A DNA stretch of 64,000 nucleotides. It comes from Hirudinaria manillensis (lineage: Eukaryota; Annelida; Clitellata; Hirudinida; Hirudinidae). The translations under genes were made by a program, and so were the position numbers. Of this stretch, positions 1 to 12,700 are shown one piece after another. The stretch lies in NCBI GenBank assembly GCA_034509925.1, contig CM067527.1:5514501-5578500 (forward strand), read 5' to 3'. The notes beneath the pieces are model-generated. The model saw only the letters and a list, made by a program, of their open reading frames with translations. It was not told the DNA's origin and made no database searches. The number at the start of each line of letters is the position of its first letter. Position 1 is the first letter of the stretch.

Positions 1-59
1 TTGCTATTAAGAGTTGTGACGATATAAAACTTGTACTCAAAGTTTAAAAAAATGGCAAG

Positions 60-65
60 TTTATT
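60..65 (-). terminator. Poly(A) signal, MS4A-like gene
   Basis: AATAAA reads on the minus strand about 90 bp past the stop codon of the four-pass membrane gene. Position and orientation fit its 3' end; no transcript evidence is available. Confidence 0.5.
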
Positions 66-153
66 TAAAGTAGAAACAGTATCTTTAATTTCCTCAAATT
101 TTTCAACAAAGTGAAGCAATCGGATACAAAAACGAAAATCTGGACACTTCGCT

Positions 154-1646
154 TCACACCGTCTCGGTTGGATTTTGACAGCACCCGTAGACTCGGCAAC
201 ATATGCTAGAATTAGCGATAGCCAACCCAGCCTCAACGATTCCAAGAATGGCAAAAATGATGCTAAATGCCCTCTTGGCCTTGCTCTCAGATGTTTCGAC
301 CAGCTGGAAGTACAAAGGTCATTTGTTAAAATTGACGAAAATTAAAAGTCACATAAAGTTATCAACATCTCGGATTTGATACGGATTTCGGCCTTAGCCT
401 GAAATCCGCGGAAAATTAATAAAAATAGCCTCCCGCCACCCGAGAGTTGGCTTTTGTGTGATAATTTATCATCGGTGAACACAGAAAACGAGCTAAACTA
501 ATTTTTTTAGCAGCTGAAGCCATATTTCGTAAATAGTCTATAAAAGAAATGTTCATTGCTATTTTCTAGTGGATTGAAAACTTGTATAACTTAGCAGCTA
601 ATAGCAATTCCAGAAGTATTAAAAAGGCCAGGGTTTTAAATTTTGATTGGAAGGGGGCTAGTTAGATGAGTGAAGGAAATTTTATCTATTTGTGTGGTTG
701 GTGGTGACCTTTTGTCCCCGCGTGACTTCGTTAATAGCCAGAATGGTTCGAGAGCATTCACATGTTCGAGAGCGACACTTCAAATTCAAGTTTTAACTCA
801 CCCAAGGATTTTACAAAATTAAAATAGACTAAATAAAAACTCGAACAAAGTAATTGACATTCGAATGGAATTCTTAATAACTAACTTGGTTATCCGCAAA
901 TGTCAAAACCACTGGCGTTATCGCAATTCCAATTAAGATTTACGCTACCTGTTTAACTCTTTTAGTTGCAACACATTAGGCAACAAATTATTGACAGTTG
1001 GCCGGTGCGATAGTTTATATTCAGCATTTTACGCGATCTATTATATGTGAGTTGTACTTCACGTAAATTGTTGAAAAGCGATAATGAATATACAAAATTT
1101 AATATTTAGAATAAACAATCGACCCTGGAATGGATATAATTATATAATTTAAATTAGAACAAAGATGAAATTAACCAGGTCTGGGTACGTATAATATTCC
1201 AAGACGTAGTACTGGCAATCAATCACAGCCAGTGAGAAACAGATGCCACACAGTACGGCTGATATCACGGACCATACCAAAAGGCTGACCACCTGATCAT
1301 ATAAACAGCATCAATACAATAATAATATATATTGCATATGTTCATATCACATTATTAATTTATAATTATAATTACATTGGAAATACCATTTACCGAGGAC
1401 ATAATAAATCAATTATTTCATTACCGACGAAAATGGCTAAAATTCAACTACAGTTAATTTTTTAGCACAAATTAAATATAAACAACATCATAATATATAT
1501 TCTGGTTCATTGAGATCAAGGCATAACGAGAGTTCAGAGGTCATTACCTGCGAGGATCTCTTAGGGGTTTTGTAACATTCCCATCCGTACGCGCCAGTGA
1601 TTGCAAACTAGAGAGTGGTAATTGAAATAATAATATAATAATGCCA

Positions 1647-1695
<49 letters not shown>

Positions 1696-1914
1696 TCCAA
1701 ATATATTTATACTCACCGCAATACCAGACCAAATGGCATAACCAGTTACGGACATAAAGCGCCCACAACGACCCGTAATGAGACACAAGGGTAACAAGAC
1801 GGAGCCGAGTATTGTGTACACGAGGCCAATTAAAATCTCTGTCAGTCCAATTAAACCGACTATTTTTCTATCACGAGGTGATAGCGGGTACGATGAATCA
1901 GCAGGGTTCGCCAT
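154..1914 (-). CDS. MS4A/CD20-like four-pass membrane protein
   Basis: Four exons give a 174-aa protein: 1914-1717, 1607-1548, 1292-1176 and 303-154, all joined in phase 0. Donors are GTGAGT, GTAATG and a weaker GTTAAT. It has four hydrophobic segments at about residues 18-42, 53-75, 87-112 and 135-158, short cytoplasmic-type ends, and a small polar loop with a KTPKR-type basic stretch between TM2 and TM3. The TM2 pattern (GY.IWSGIAFAITG) resembles the MS4A/CD20 and TMEM176 families, whose members modulate ion flux or receptor signalling at the plasma or ciliary membrane; that is family knowledge and the exact role here is unknown. A CC...CC cluster after TM4 could be palmitoylated (inference). 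The start is the first ATG of an open exon with no upstream in-frame exon seen. It could instead belong to another small tetraspan family such as TMEM212. Confidence 0.7.
1648..1695. repeat. (ATT)n microsatellite
   Basis: About 16 uninterrupted ATT units lie just inside intron 1 of the MS4A-like gene, immediately after its 5' splice site on the minus strand. Confidence 0.95.
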
Positions 1915-3089
1915 TTACTTTAAAATCAAACTAGTAAATCAAATTGATGTGGAATATATTTTAATAACACTTAAATAAATAATATTCACAAGGCAGGGTT
2001 TCGCACAACGTTACTCTGAGACATGTAAATGTTTACGAACTTTGCTTTTATAGCTGTGCGAGCGGATGTTTTATTCATTGAAGTTAAGCGTGTAATTCGG
2101 AAAATTCCTTGTTTCAGTAGAACATAGCAAATCTAGCAAGTGGCGGAGGCCCAACTATGGAAGAAAATTTAGTTCTTTTTTAACGGGTAGGGTTAGGACC
2201 ATGCCCTCACCCCGTATCCGCTAATGAGTCGAACAAGTGGTTATTGTTTTTTTGTTTTTTTGAAAAGTATTTGTTTACGGTTAATGTATTTGTACATAGA
2301 TGTTAATGCGATACTATTTTTTAAAGCTTTTCTATACACTTTTTTTAAACTTAAGAGTATAATTACAGTATAAGTTGTCTTCAAATCTATGTTTCCAATA
2401 ACAGTCACGGAGCTGTTGAACTTGATCTGAATGTGACCTGAAATGCAATAGCTATTGAATAGCATTAATCTGAAACGTGACATGAATGAGTTAAATATTG
2501 GCAATTATTAAAGGATGATTAAAGATGACAGTGCAAGTTCATTTGAAGGGTTTGTAATTGTTTACCACGTAAGATCCGCTTAACACTCAAACCTCATTCT
2601 CTTGCCGTTACGGACCGATGATTTAATTTATTGACTTGTTTGAAACCTGACGCTTTTTGTAACCTTGCGGAACACATAAATATTTGAAGTTTTGAATCTA
2701 AATCGCTAAAGCTAAAATGTAAACCATTCTTCTGCATGATACTCAAATATATAATGCATTTCGTTACAATTTACCTGCATACTTAAATATCATGAGAATA
2801 ATTAATTCTACGAATTATAAAATAAGATTTTGTGCTTTGACTATCTACTTTTGGTTTTTGGATTTGATGTTTTGGTCCTTTGAAGAAGTTTGTTTACAAT
2901 TTAGCTCAGCGTCAATGTCCCGCTAGGATGAATTTTGTTTCCGAATCGGTCATTTGATGGAAAAAGTAGTTTTGCAGAATTTACAATTACATTATTCCAC
3001 AGTTGATGCCAAGTATTTCATAATTAATTAGTTAATCAATTGATAATAGCATTTGTTCAGACAAATCGAAAGAAAACGCTCATAAAATT
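1915..3089. other. Divergent intergenic region, MS4A-like / WTAP
   Basis: This 1.2-kb AT-rich stretch separates the starts of two divergently transcribed genes and must contain both promoters. I see no TATA box at a convincing position and no coding signal. The minus-strand open stretch at 2241-2504 has no family resemblance or splice context. Confidence 0.5.
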
Positions 3090-4762
3090 ATGACAGAGGA
3101 GGAACCTGCGGCTAAAAAGGTTAATATTTGCCATTGATCATCTTAATTGAAAACTCTAATGGTAAATGCTTTCAGATTAAGGTATCTGAGGATTTAAATG
3201 AGTTATCAAAGGAGGAGCTAATATCCAGGTACCTACACAAACATAAACATATAATTGATAAACCAAGAATGTTACTGATATAATGCTACAAAGAAATTTG
3301 ATCTCAAAGGCTTAAGGTTCAAGAAGAAAAATATGAAGAGTTACTTCAAAAAAACAAGACAGAAAGTAAGCATTTCATTTTTGCAAAAAGAAATCACCTG
3401 TATGCACAGCTTCATCATCCACAGCCTCAACATCTGCATCACTTTAAACGTGCCTTTTGCCAAATTTGTTTTGTATGTACAATATATTTGATTTTGTCAG
3501 ATGAAACAATGGAAAAACTGAGGAATCAAGTCTCAGAGAGTTCAAAAAATGAAAATTTCCTTCTGCTGAGATTAGCAGGAAAAGAGCAAGAAGTTCAAGA
3601 GTTAATGGTGGAATGATTTTGAGTCTTACTTTACTTAATTAGTCTTAATTTTAAAAAATAAAGTAATTTAATACTTTATTTCTTGCTTATACTAGTCTAA
3701 AGAACTCTTGCTATGTCGACTACAATCTTTTTCATTGCATTACTGTTTAGAGCCAGCTACAAGAACTGAAATCTCAGACTCCTTCAAGTCTTCAGTTGAA
3801 ATCCACGTTACTCGATTCTTCTGTGAATCTTCTCTTCCAGCACATGAAAGCAGAATTAAACATCACTAAGAACAAACTCGAACAAGCTCAGAAGGATCTA
3901 GCAGCTTGGAAATTCTCCCCCGACAGGTAATTGGCACAGCTGATGCTATTAAATAAGTTTTTCAAAGTCTTTGAATCAAGCAATCTTTGCAAACCGTAAA
4001 TTTGTCTACACATAGAAGGCCATACCAGTTGGTCATAATTTGCAAATTTCTCTTAATAGATAATTTGCATTAGTCCTTTCTATTTGGCAATGGAGGAATA
4101 CATCTCAACCCAACACATCGCCTGTTTATTACCTAATTTCCACATCGACAAATTCCCAGAGCTTTGTTTTTTCATCGTTCTTTAAGATAATTCACTTTGG
4201 ATCTATTAGTTACAAAACGGACCAAACTCATTCTGATTGAAGCATTTTCTTTTACTGTTTTTATTGCTTCATGCCAATTTTCTCTGAAGCTTGACAGGCA
4301 AACGTCTCATGGCAAAATGCAGCATGCTGTTGCAAGAGAACGAAGATCTTGGGAGGGTTGTCAGCTCAGGCAGGATTGCCAAATTAGAAGGAGACATTGC
4401 ACTCCAGAAGAAACTCATCCTGGAAATGCGGAAGAGCGAGGAAGGTGAAGCACTTTTCTCTCGTCGGGACATCGTCCGCCATTCTTGTGATTAATTCTCT
4501 CTTTACAGAAACTGAGAAGTGTTTGGCAGAACTGGACGAGACTATAGAAACAATGCAGTCGACCATATTTTCCCTCCAGACAGAACTTGCTCAGACCAAA
4601 CAGAGCCTTGTCAGATATGTCCAAGAATGCGTTTGCCTAGCTTCTGCGAAGGGGACAAAAGAAAACAGAGATGGCATGGAGTTCAATCAAACCACTTCTG
4701 AACCACAACTCAATAATTCCGAGAGACAAGAAAATCATTCCCCAGCTGAGAATATGCAATGA
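3090..4762 (+). CDS. WTAP: WTAP, m6A methyltransferase regulatory subunit
   Basis: Seven exons encode 276 aa: 3090-3119, 3176-3228, 3310-3365, 3501-3607, 3751-3926, 4290-4444 and 4509-4762. The protein matches Wilms-tumour-1-associating protein along its whole ordered part: an N-terminal MTEEEPAAKK, a long coiled coil, the AWKFSPDS block, then TGKRLMAKC and the C-terminal helix containing ETMQSTI. WTAP is the scaffold that brings METTL3-METTL14 to nuclear speckles for N6-methyladenosine deposition and also acts in splicing and, in insects, sex determination (family knowledge). The Ser/Gly-rich disordered tail of vertebrate WTAP (about 396 aa total) is largely missing: the protein ends about 60 residues after the coiled coil. 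Every junction is phase-consistent. It is convergent with the dynein gene, with 172 bp between stop codons. Confidence 0.95.
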
Positions 4763-4814
4763 TTTGCCGACTTAGTGTTTTCGTGATTACCAGTGTTTCT
4801 GGAGTTTTCATACC

Positions 4815-4820
4815 AATAAA
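4815..4820 (+). terminator. Poly(A) signal, WTAP
   Basis: AATAAA occurs 53 bp after the WTAP stop, followed by two more overlapping A-rich AATAAA copies. It lies between the stops of two convergent genes, so the 3' UTRs may overlap. Confidence 0.6.
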
Positions 4821-4934
4821 AATAAAAATAAACACAAATATATCTTGGAATTTTCAACTCAATATTGATTTTATAAAGACTTAGAACTAACTGAAACTTG
4901 GACATATATGAAATAATTTTGTCATTTACATTTT

Positions 4935-7900
4935 CTACTTTGTGTCTGCCAAAGCTGCTGTACCTCTGAGCACCCAATGATCAGGATTGACAGTGGTCTT
5001 GAGATATATCTGGGTTATAAAGTTGAGATCTGTTCTCCGAGGTTTCTTGTAGATCGGGCAGGCATACATTCTCGGGTCACGTGGCCCAACCTTTGAAAGA
5101 AGAAATTCGCATTAAATCAAATTAAAGAATTTTTGGAGTTCCTGGGCTAAAGTATATGCACTCAAAAACGATTATTTTCAGGTGAATGTCTTTGCCTATT
5201 GTTAACAAAGCTTATGTACTAGCACAAAGAAAGCTTCAAAAAGAACATCACTTCAGAACAAAGAACATCTCTCAGTGTTTTACACTTTTTCAGCGTCTGA
5301 TATCACAACCGATACATTGCATTAAGGCCAACCTGTGATGCAAACATTCGAATGATCGGAAGGTTGCTAAACAAGATTTTGGGAGGAGACTCGACGAGTT
5401 TTGCCGTCCTTTTGTCCCAGGAAGCGCCCTCCAGGAAGAGTCCGTGCACATAAACTCCTTCCTGTTTGCAAAGTTGCAAAACATTAAAAGATAAATAGTA
5501 AACATTTATTAAAGAAACCCACCGTCGGAGCAGAATTGAGTTCCTCTTTCGTCCACTTATTTGTCATTTCATTTTGAAGCATGACACTGTCGAGGCACCA
5601 ACCTTTATGGGAGCGAGTGATTTCTTGCCTAACAGCTGTTAGGAAACCTGGATGAACAATTGAATTGAACTATTTGTTAGGGAATGCTATCTTTTTGTTT
5701 TCCTGAATAAATATGTTTAAAAAGGCCATAGAAATGATAACAGTATGGAAGCTGATGTTTGGTTGGTGATGACACTATTTTAAAAAATAACTTCTTTTGT
5801 TAGATTAACGCAATCACACACACCGTCGCAATATTACAAGTAATGAGAAAAATATTGCCTAGGTTACTGGCTATATTCCCACTGTGGTTGACTGTGCAGT
5901 AGTAATATTATTATGTAGTTATAATCCATTCTCTATGGTCAGGAAGCCATGTACCCTGGGGGTTAAAGAATCCAGTCATCCAAAAGGAGAGTGGTCTCTC
6001 AACATATAGCCAAGAATGGAACTGTTCATTCCTGTCTAAAAGCTCTGTAAACCAAAAACCGACGGAGCTGGATATCCAGGAGATTCTATCCCATATCACC
6101 GGAACTTTGGCATCATATATGTTGTCCAAAGCATCCTTTAGATCCTATGGGTCAATTCGTTTACTTAGTAATTATTAATTAATTTAACTATCATCGTTAG
6201 TTTGTTTACTTATTCACTTAGTCTGGAATTCAAAAACACGTACTTAACGTAATTGGTTTCGGTAGAAAGGCATAACATTCCCAAAATGTAATATTGCAAT
6301 CAGGTTATGGTTTCCTTCTGAAATAATAATTCAACCTCATTCATGATGATTGTTCCCTCAATGGCCAACTTCAGATCCTGAAGAGTACTGTTGACGGCTA
6401 TAAGGACTTTTACCATGCGATCTATTTCTTGCTTAAAGAATATGTTCAGAGGTTGCAAGGGACCCATGATTGCCAACCTATTTTTCACCTGTAAAGTGAA
6501 ATTATTTCACCTCGTTGGAATGATGCTGAAATAATGATAAGGTTAATCTCACAAGCGTGGTAATCACATGTGGACATAGTAAGCAGACAAGAAGCAAATG
6601 CTAATCAAGGCAAATGATTGCTTTTATAATACTTATAATATCAGCACATTTTCTGATGAATTAGCCAGTTAATGGACCAAATGTAACCGTGTACCTCGTG
6701 AGGTTTGTAAATGCCAGGTAGTTTCTTGAGCATTTCATCTGCCATTCTGAACACAGCTGCCTCTCTCGTTTCTCCTCCGGCCGAACTATCCTTCGGCTGA
6801 ATGCTGAGAATTGTGTCGAGGACTGCCTTTGATATCTCAGTTTGGTAACTGCATTGATTAAAACCCGGCTGAAATCTTTGTTAGAAAGATCTGAATTTGC
6901 ATATTTAATTCTTGATGTCACAACTAAATATAAATATTAAATTGAGAATTTAAAAAATGAAAAATATTTAAAAATTCTACTTTAGAAGGATTCACTTTTT
7001 TGCAAAATTATTTATTAGATTCACTTAATCCCACTTAAGGAAGGGAATGTGCAAGGAATCCGTGCTAAGGATTATGACAAAGTAGTTACGTTATGCCAGC
7101 ATTGGAATGTAAACCAAAAGCCTCCGGGGGATCGACAGAAGGGAGATTGTTGTTGATGTAAGCTCTGATGTCTTCCAATTTCTTAAGCTTAATGGGGATT
7201 TGGTAGCCCTTATAGAACTGAAATGATTCTTGAAACATGTTTTCAGAGAACCAGACCTGTGGTAAAGCAACAAACAAGTATTATCAAATCAACAATAACA
7301 GTTGAAACAATCATAAATCGTCCACATCCCTTGATACACAAGTAAAATATGATTTAATGCAGGAATTATTGAATAATATCAGCATCATACCATATGTTTG
7401 AGTGGTTTTGTTACAATTTATAATCTCTTTATGAACATACTTTTAAAAGGGAAAAAAAAACCAATACCATTTGATTGATAAATATTTGGTATATCATTCA
7501 AGTAGGTATATAATAATACTATCAAAGAGTTATCATCATGATATTGTTTTGTCATCTTCAAACCTTGGCAAAAGTATTGAGGAGTCGCTTGTCATAATCA
7601 TCCGTAACTCTCCCGCCATATTGGATCTCACCTAACATGTATCTAACAGTAACCCAGGATACTCCCTAAATTAATGACACAATGAAATCAATAATGAGTT
7701 TATACCCGAGATTATTGGATGTCTCTGACATTTTAGTCATTGATTATTAATATTATAGTTAATAATAATAATAATCTAATCTTGTTATAACATTAAATAT
7801 AAATAAAATGAATATATTACCTTTTTTATGTCCATGTCATCCAGGTGGTTCTGAACAAACTGGACACTGGCCGACCAATCAGAGAGATTAAATTCATAGG

Positions 7901-9158
7901 GGATATTCCAGCCTAGGGGGCCAAATTTTCTTCTTTCCTAAAGATTCAAAGTGTAACTGCCATTGGGGCGTGCCATAAAACATACAATGCTAAAATAAAT
8001 ATTAATAATAATAATAATACAAAATCCATAAAATAATCGCAAGACACGACTTAACTAAGAAACTGCCTCAGCAAGAACTTACTATGACCACAACTTATCA
8101 AGCTGCACATAAATTCTAAATTTGGCAAGTTTACAAGAGTTACAAGTACAAAGAGGTGTTCGCCAATTGAACAACCTGAACGACGGTGTGGAGAAAGGAC
8201 ACGGCATAAAGCATGGGTCTCCACTGCGGCAGAGCCGTGGCCTCGAGAAGGTCCTGGTTGACGTTGTTCATGTAAGTTCTCTTGAGGCCTGCCTTGATGC
8301 CTTGTGGTGGATCGTTGGTGTATTTTATGGACATCTGGTTTTGAAATTTAATTTAGTTGAGCTGCTTCTTTTTCAAATTATTTTTTATGTGATTTTACTT
8401 CGACTTAGATGTACTAATTTAGTAATTATACCAAGCTGAGCTGTCTTTAATTTTATGGAGTTTAAATACAAAATATGAATAAAAAGTGAAGCACAATTTT
8501 AAAGTTATTGTCCAAAAATGATTGGTTTGTCAGTCATTGGTGGCCATATTTTACTGATGTTGATGGAAGGTTTCAAATATTCAAATATTTCACAATATTA
8601 TCTTTTATATTTCACAATATTATCTATTATATTTATTTGAACATGAAATGCATATCTTCACCTGCAATTGAAAACTCTCATGATAAGATGCGAACAGCTG
8701 AGACTCACCTGGAGTAGTCCGACGTGAAAGCTGGGATGAACCTCGGTTGTCAACCACAACCGGAAGTTTTCGTGCATGTTTTCCGAAGTTATGAGCATGT
8801 CAAACAGTTCATCCATGAATGCCAAGGCGAGGTGACAATTTTGGAGTAAAGCCCATCCGCCCTGGATTAAATTATTCCTTTTTAAGTTCTAAATTAGAGA
8901 TCCATGATTAAAATACTATAAAAATCAATTTGTTAAAAGTACGTAGTTTATTGATGTTTATTGATATATTATCACGATATCATGATATATATTATAATAT
9001 TATAATTATAATAATACTAAGTTAGAAATACATGCATAATGATCTGACATTACGTAGATTATTAAGTGAAAACTGACATTGACAGTGAAGAGAGATAACA
9101 GGTTTCTAGCATGAACCTCTTGTCCTTGACCCATGGAGATTGCCCGACATTCTCGGTG

Positions 9159-9213
<55 letters not shown>

Positions 9214-9737
9214 ATATTTCTTAATAATTAATTAAGGCCATGCACAATATAACACAAAATGTTATTTATTAATGCTAAAGGCTTATTCATATTTTTATTT
9301 CTTGATCTGAAATTTCATTGGCATTAATGGCATTTAAAATTCTGATTATTAGAAGCCCTAGCATTGATACAAATCCATTTTTCATATCAATTTTGATCAC
9401 TTAACAACTTGTTAATTAATATTAATAATATTGTAATATATTCCATTTCAGCTAATTATCAGGGAGTCAATAATAAATGAGCATTTCATTAAACTCACCA
9501 ATTCCCAACTTCTTGGCCAAATCCTCAATTTGACTAGTGGGATCAGAGCCCATGGAAAGCAGACAAATGAGTGGATAGGAGGGATTGCTCTCCTCCCACA
9601 TGCTCTTGAGCTCCAATATGACGCTCTCGATGTACTTTGGACCCATCGACTCTGCTATGTACTTCCTTGCTTGAGCTATCGTCCTGTCTGGACACAAGGA
9701 CCTGCATCCCGATTGCCAATCAATCAATCATTCAATA

Positions 9738-9768
<31 letters not shown>

Positions 9769-12700
9769 TAATCAGTAAAAAAATCGGCTGATCATCAGTG
9801 ACCTGATGAAGAGAAGTTTCTGGAAAGTATTGAGGATGTTGTGGTAATTGTCTGGGAACATCTCCTCCTCTGGAGCACTCTTATCAAACCATTCCTTCCA
9901 CTGTTTCTCACTTCTTTGAATCTGATTGGTTCAATGATCTATGATCTGAGTTCAATGATCTATGATCTGAGTTCAATGATCTACAGTGCGTGTCATAAGG
10001 TTGGGACAGGGGCTAATGTTTTACATTTTGTCTAGTTTTCTGAAAATCCGTAGCGTGTAATTGCCCAAAGTTTCAATTATTTCATGCCTCTATTCTCACT
10101 TAATAAAATTTCAATATGTTTGTGAAGCATAATTTGAATATGAATGACACTACTTGGAAAAATCCCTTTGATGATGTTTAGAGGCGTTTCAAAGATTAAG
10201 GATGGTGTCTCTTCCTGTGCAGGAAATAGCATTTTATTACATGGACCACTACTAGTGGCTATTATAATAAGGTTATATATATGAAGGGTAATGTTAAATA
10301 ATTATTTGATTAAATAAAAAAATGCTAGTTAAGCTTATTATAATTGGATTCTTGCTGAAATGGAGAAAGGACAAATTAAGGTATTAAATGAGCTAAATAA
10401 AGTCATTTTCTGAAATTTCAAAAGTGTTTAAATGTTCCAGAAATGTTGTCAGATGATTTTTAAAGGATCCAGATAGTTATAGAACCACCTAAGTATAAGG
10501 AAGACCTCGAACACTGGATCATCGTCAGAAGAGAATTCTTGTTCGTGAAACTTGCAAGGGAGAATTCTCTTCAACGGGGCTTGAAAAAAAGTTGAAATTG
10601 AATTTAACCAAGTCTCCAATATGTAGATACCTTCGGAGAAGCCGATTTTTAAAGTATAGAAAGCGCCAGTAGAAGACATTCTTGACAAAACATCACAAAA
10701 GGATTTGATTGAATTGGCTCGAAGAGATGATGAGTTTGAATGTGATTTGGAGCATTGCAATTTTTCAGATGAGAAACATTTTAAGTTTGACAGTCCATAT
10801 GGGTCCAAATGTTATTGGCATAATGTCAGAAGTCCCCAAAATGAAAAGAAATTTTGGAGGTCATTGTTGGGCTGCCATTTCTTCTCTTGGTTCATCAGAT
10901 GTGGTGGTCTTAAAGGGGAAACAAAATTGCTCAGAATGTGTTTAAATTATAAAAAAAAACCTCCTATGCCTATACATTAGATTTAAAATGGATAAGGTCA
11001 TCTTTTAACAAAATAATGGTTCCATCCACATCTCAATACCAAAAAAGGTTATTTTCCAGAAGAAGAATCTATGTCTTAAAGTGGTCTGATTCGACTTCCG
11101 GCCCAAATTCCTACTGAAAATGTGTTGGGATTCCTCAATAATCAAGTATATTCTAATGTTATGCAAAAACCTAGCACTTTAAATTGCAAAAAATGTCTGA
11201 GCGAGGAGATGATAAAATTGGACAATAAGAGGCTGATACTCTTGTTGAAATCAATGAAAGATCGAGTTCAGGAAGTATTTCAAAAAAGAATGACAAAACA
11301 CATTGTCAGCTTTATTTATTTTAGATTTTAAACGTGTTTCAACCGGAAAAATAAAGATTTTTGCTTTCATATGAGGTTCACCGACTTTCACTTTTTATCA
11401 TATTTCCAGTTTTTTGCTTAAATTACAAAATATAGTTGCCCAAAATCACTGAAATTAATATCTCCCAGTAGCTAATGAACATCTACGTATCATATAAATA
11501 AATGGTTTATATATGACTTTTATAAACAAAATTATGGCTAAAAAACGTGGGTGTCCCAACCTTATGACACGCACTGTATGATCTGAGTTCAATGATCTAT
11601 GATCCATTATTGAAATATCTTATCATGCATCATGTCATGTGCCATTATGATATGTTGCTTTCATTGCTGGTGTTGCTGCTGCTGTTGTGACAAGTAGCTA
11701 TTGATGATTTGATGTTAATTGCACTGAAAATTGCAATAACTAGTAATTGAAAAATTCAAACATAAATTAGAAAATGAACCTGATTTGGAACTTCAGAGAA
11801 ACCATGCAGTTTGGACACCTGAATAATATTGAGCCAAATGACATCCGTGAGCCACTTGTATGGCTTGTGAGGTACGGAGTTCAAGTCCAGCGACGCTCCT
11901 CCTATAATTACAAGAAAATCAAGTCATTTCATAAAAGATTGACAAAAGTAATAGAATGAACCTTTGATGAGGGTGTTGAATTCAATCTGTTGGATGGTGT
12001 TTGCTTGGAGGTCCTTTTTGAGAGCAAGGAAAAGTGAAAGCAAAAATTTGTGTTCCTCGTACAGACCTCTGCTTGTGTACTTAAAAACCTTCAATGTTTA
12101 ATTGTTAAATTCAATTGTTAAATATCATAATTTATTTAAGTATTTTTATAATAATAATATTAATAAGTATTTGTTTTAAGAACCATAAACCCTCCATTTT
12201 TTTAAATCTCCATCAATCATTTCCAGCTATAATTAGTAAAAGATTGAATTATAAGCATTTAAGCAATTAATTCATTTAAATGTAAATTTGATGCAAATGT
12301 GGAAACCTCATAAGTCAGATGTTCAATGATGTTCGTCAGTCGCTTTCCTACGATGTGAGTTTTTTCTGAACTGCATAAAACAGCAACTAATTGTTACAAT
12401 AATTTCATTAATTGTTTATTTATTTACATTTAATTCATTTAGGAATCTGCAAAAGCTTTCAAGACGAGGCCAAATGCAACATTAAAATCTCACTTTTCGA
12501 GCGACAGATCAAACAAATGGAGAAAGAGTTTGAGTGAAGTCTGGTACATGCTGTTGACGTGGCTCATCTCGCAGAGAAGAAAGTACAGGATGCTACCTCT
12601 GGTTGCAACTAGAAAAAGCAGACGATAAGTCGATATTTCACTTTCGATTCGGTTTTGCTCGTCCGAACCCATTCCATCGTTCTCTTATAAAATCATTGTT

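Noticed and set aside
2241..2504. 87-codon minus-strand open frame upstream of WTAP
   Set aside because: AT-rich with no family match and no splice context; it lies in the divergent intergenic region.
10705..10980. 91-codon plus-strand open frame as an independent gene
   Set aside because: It is a fragment of the decayed Tc1 transposase and not an intact gene.
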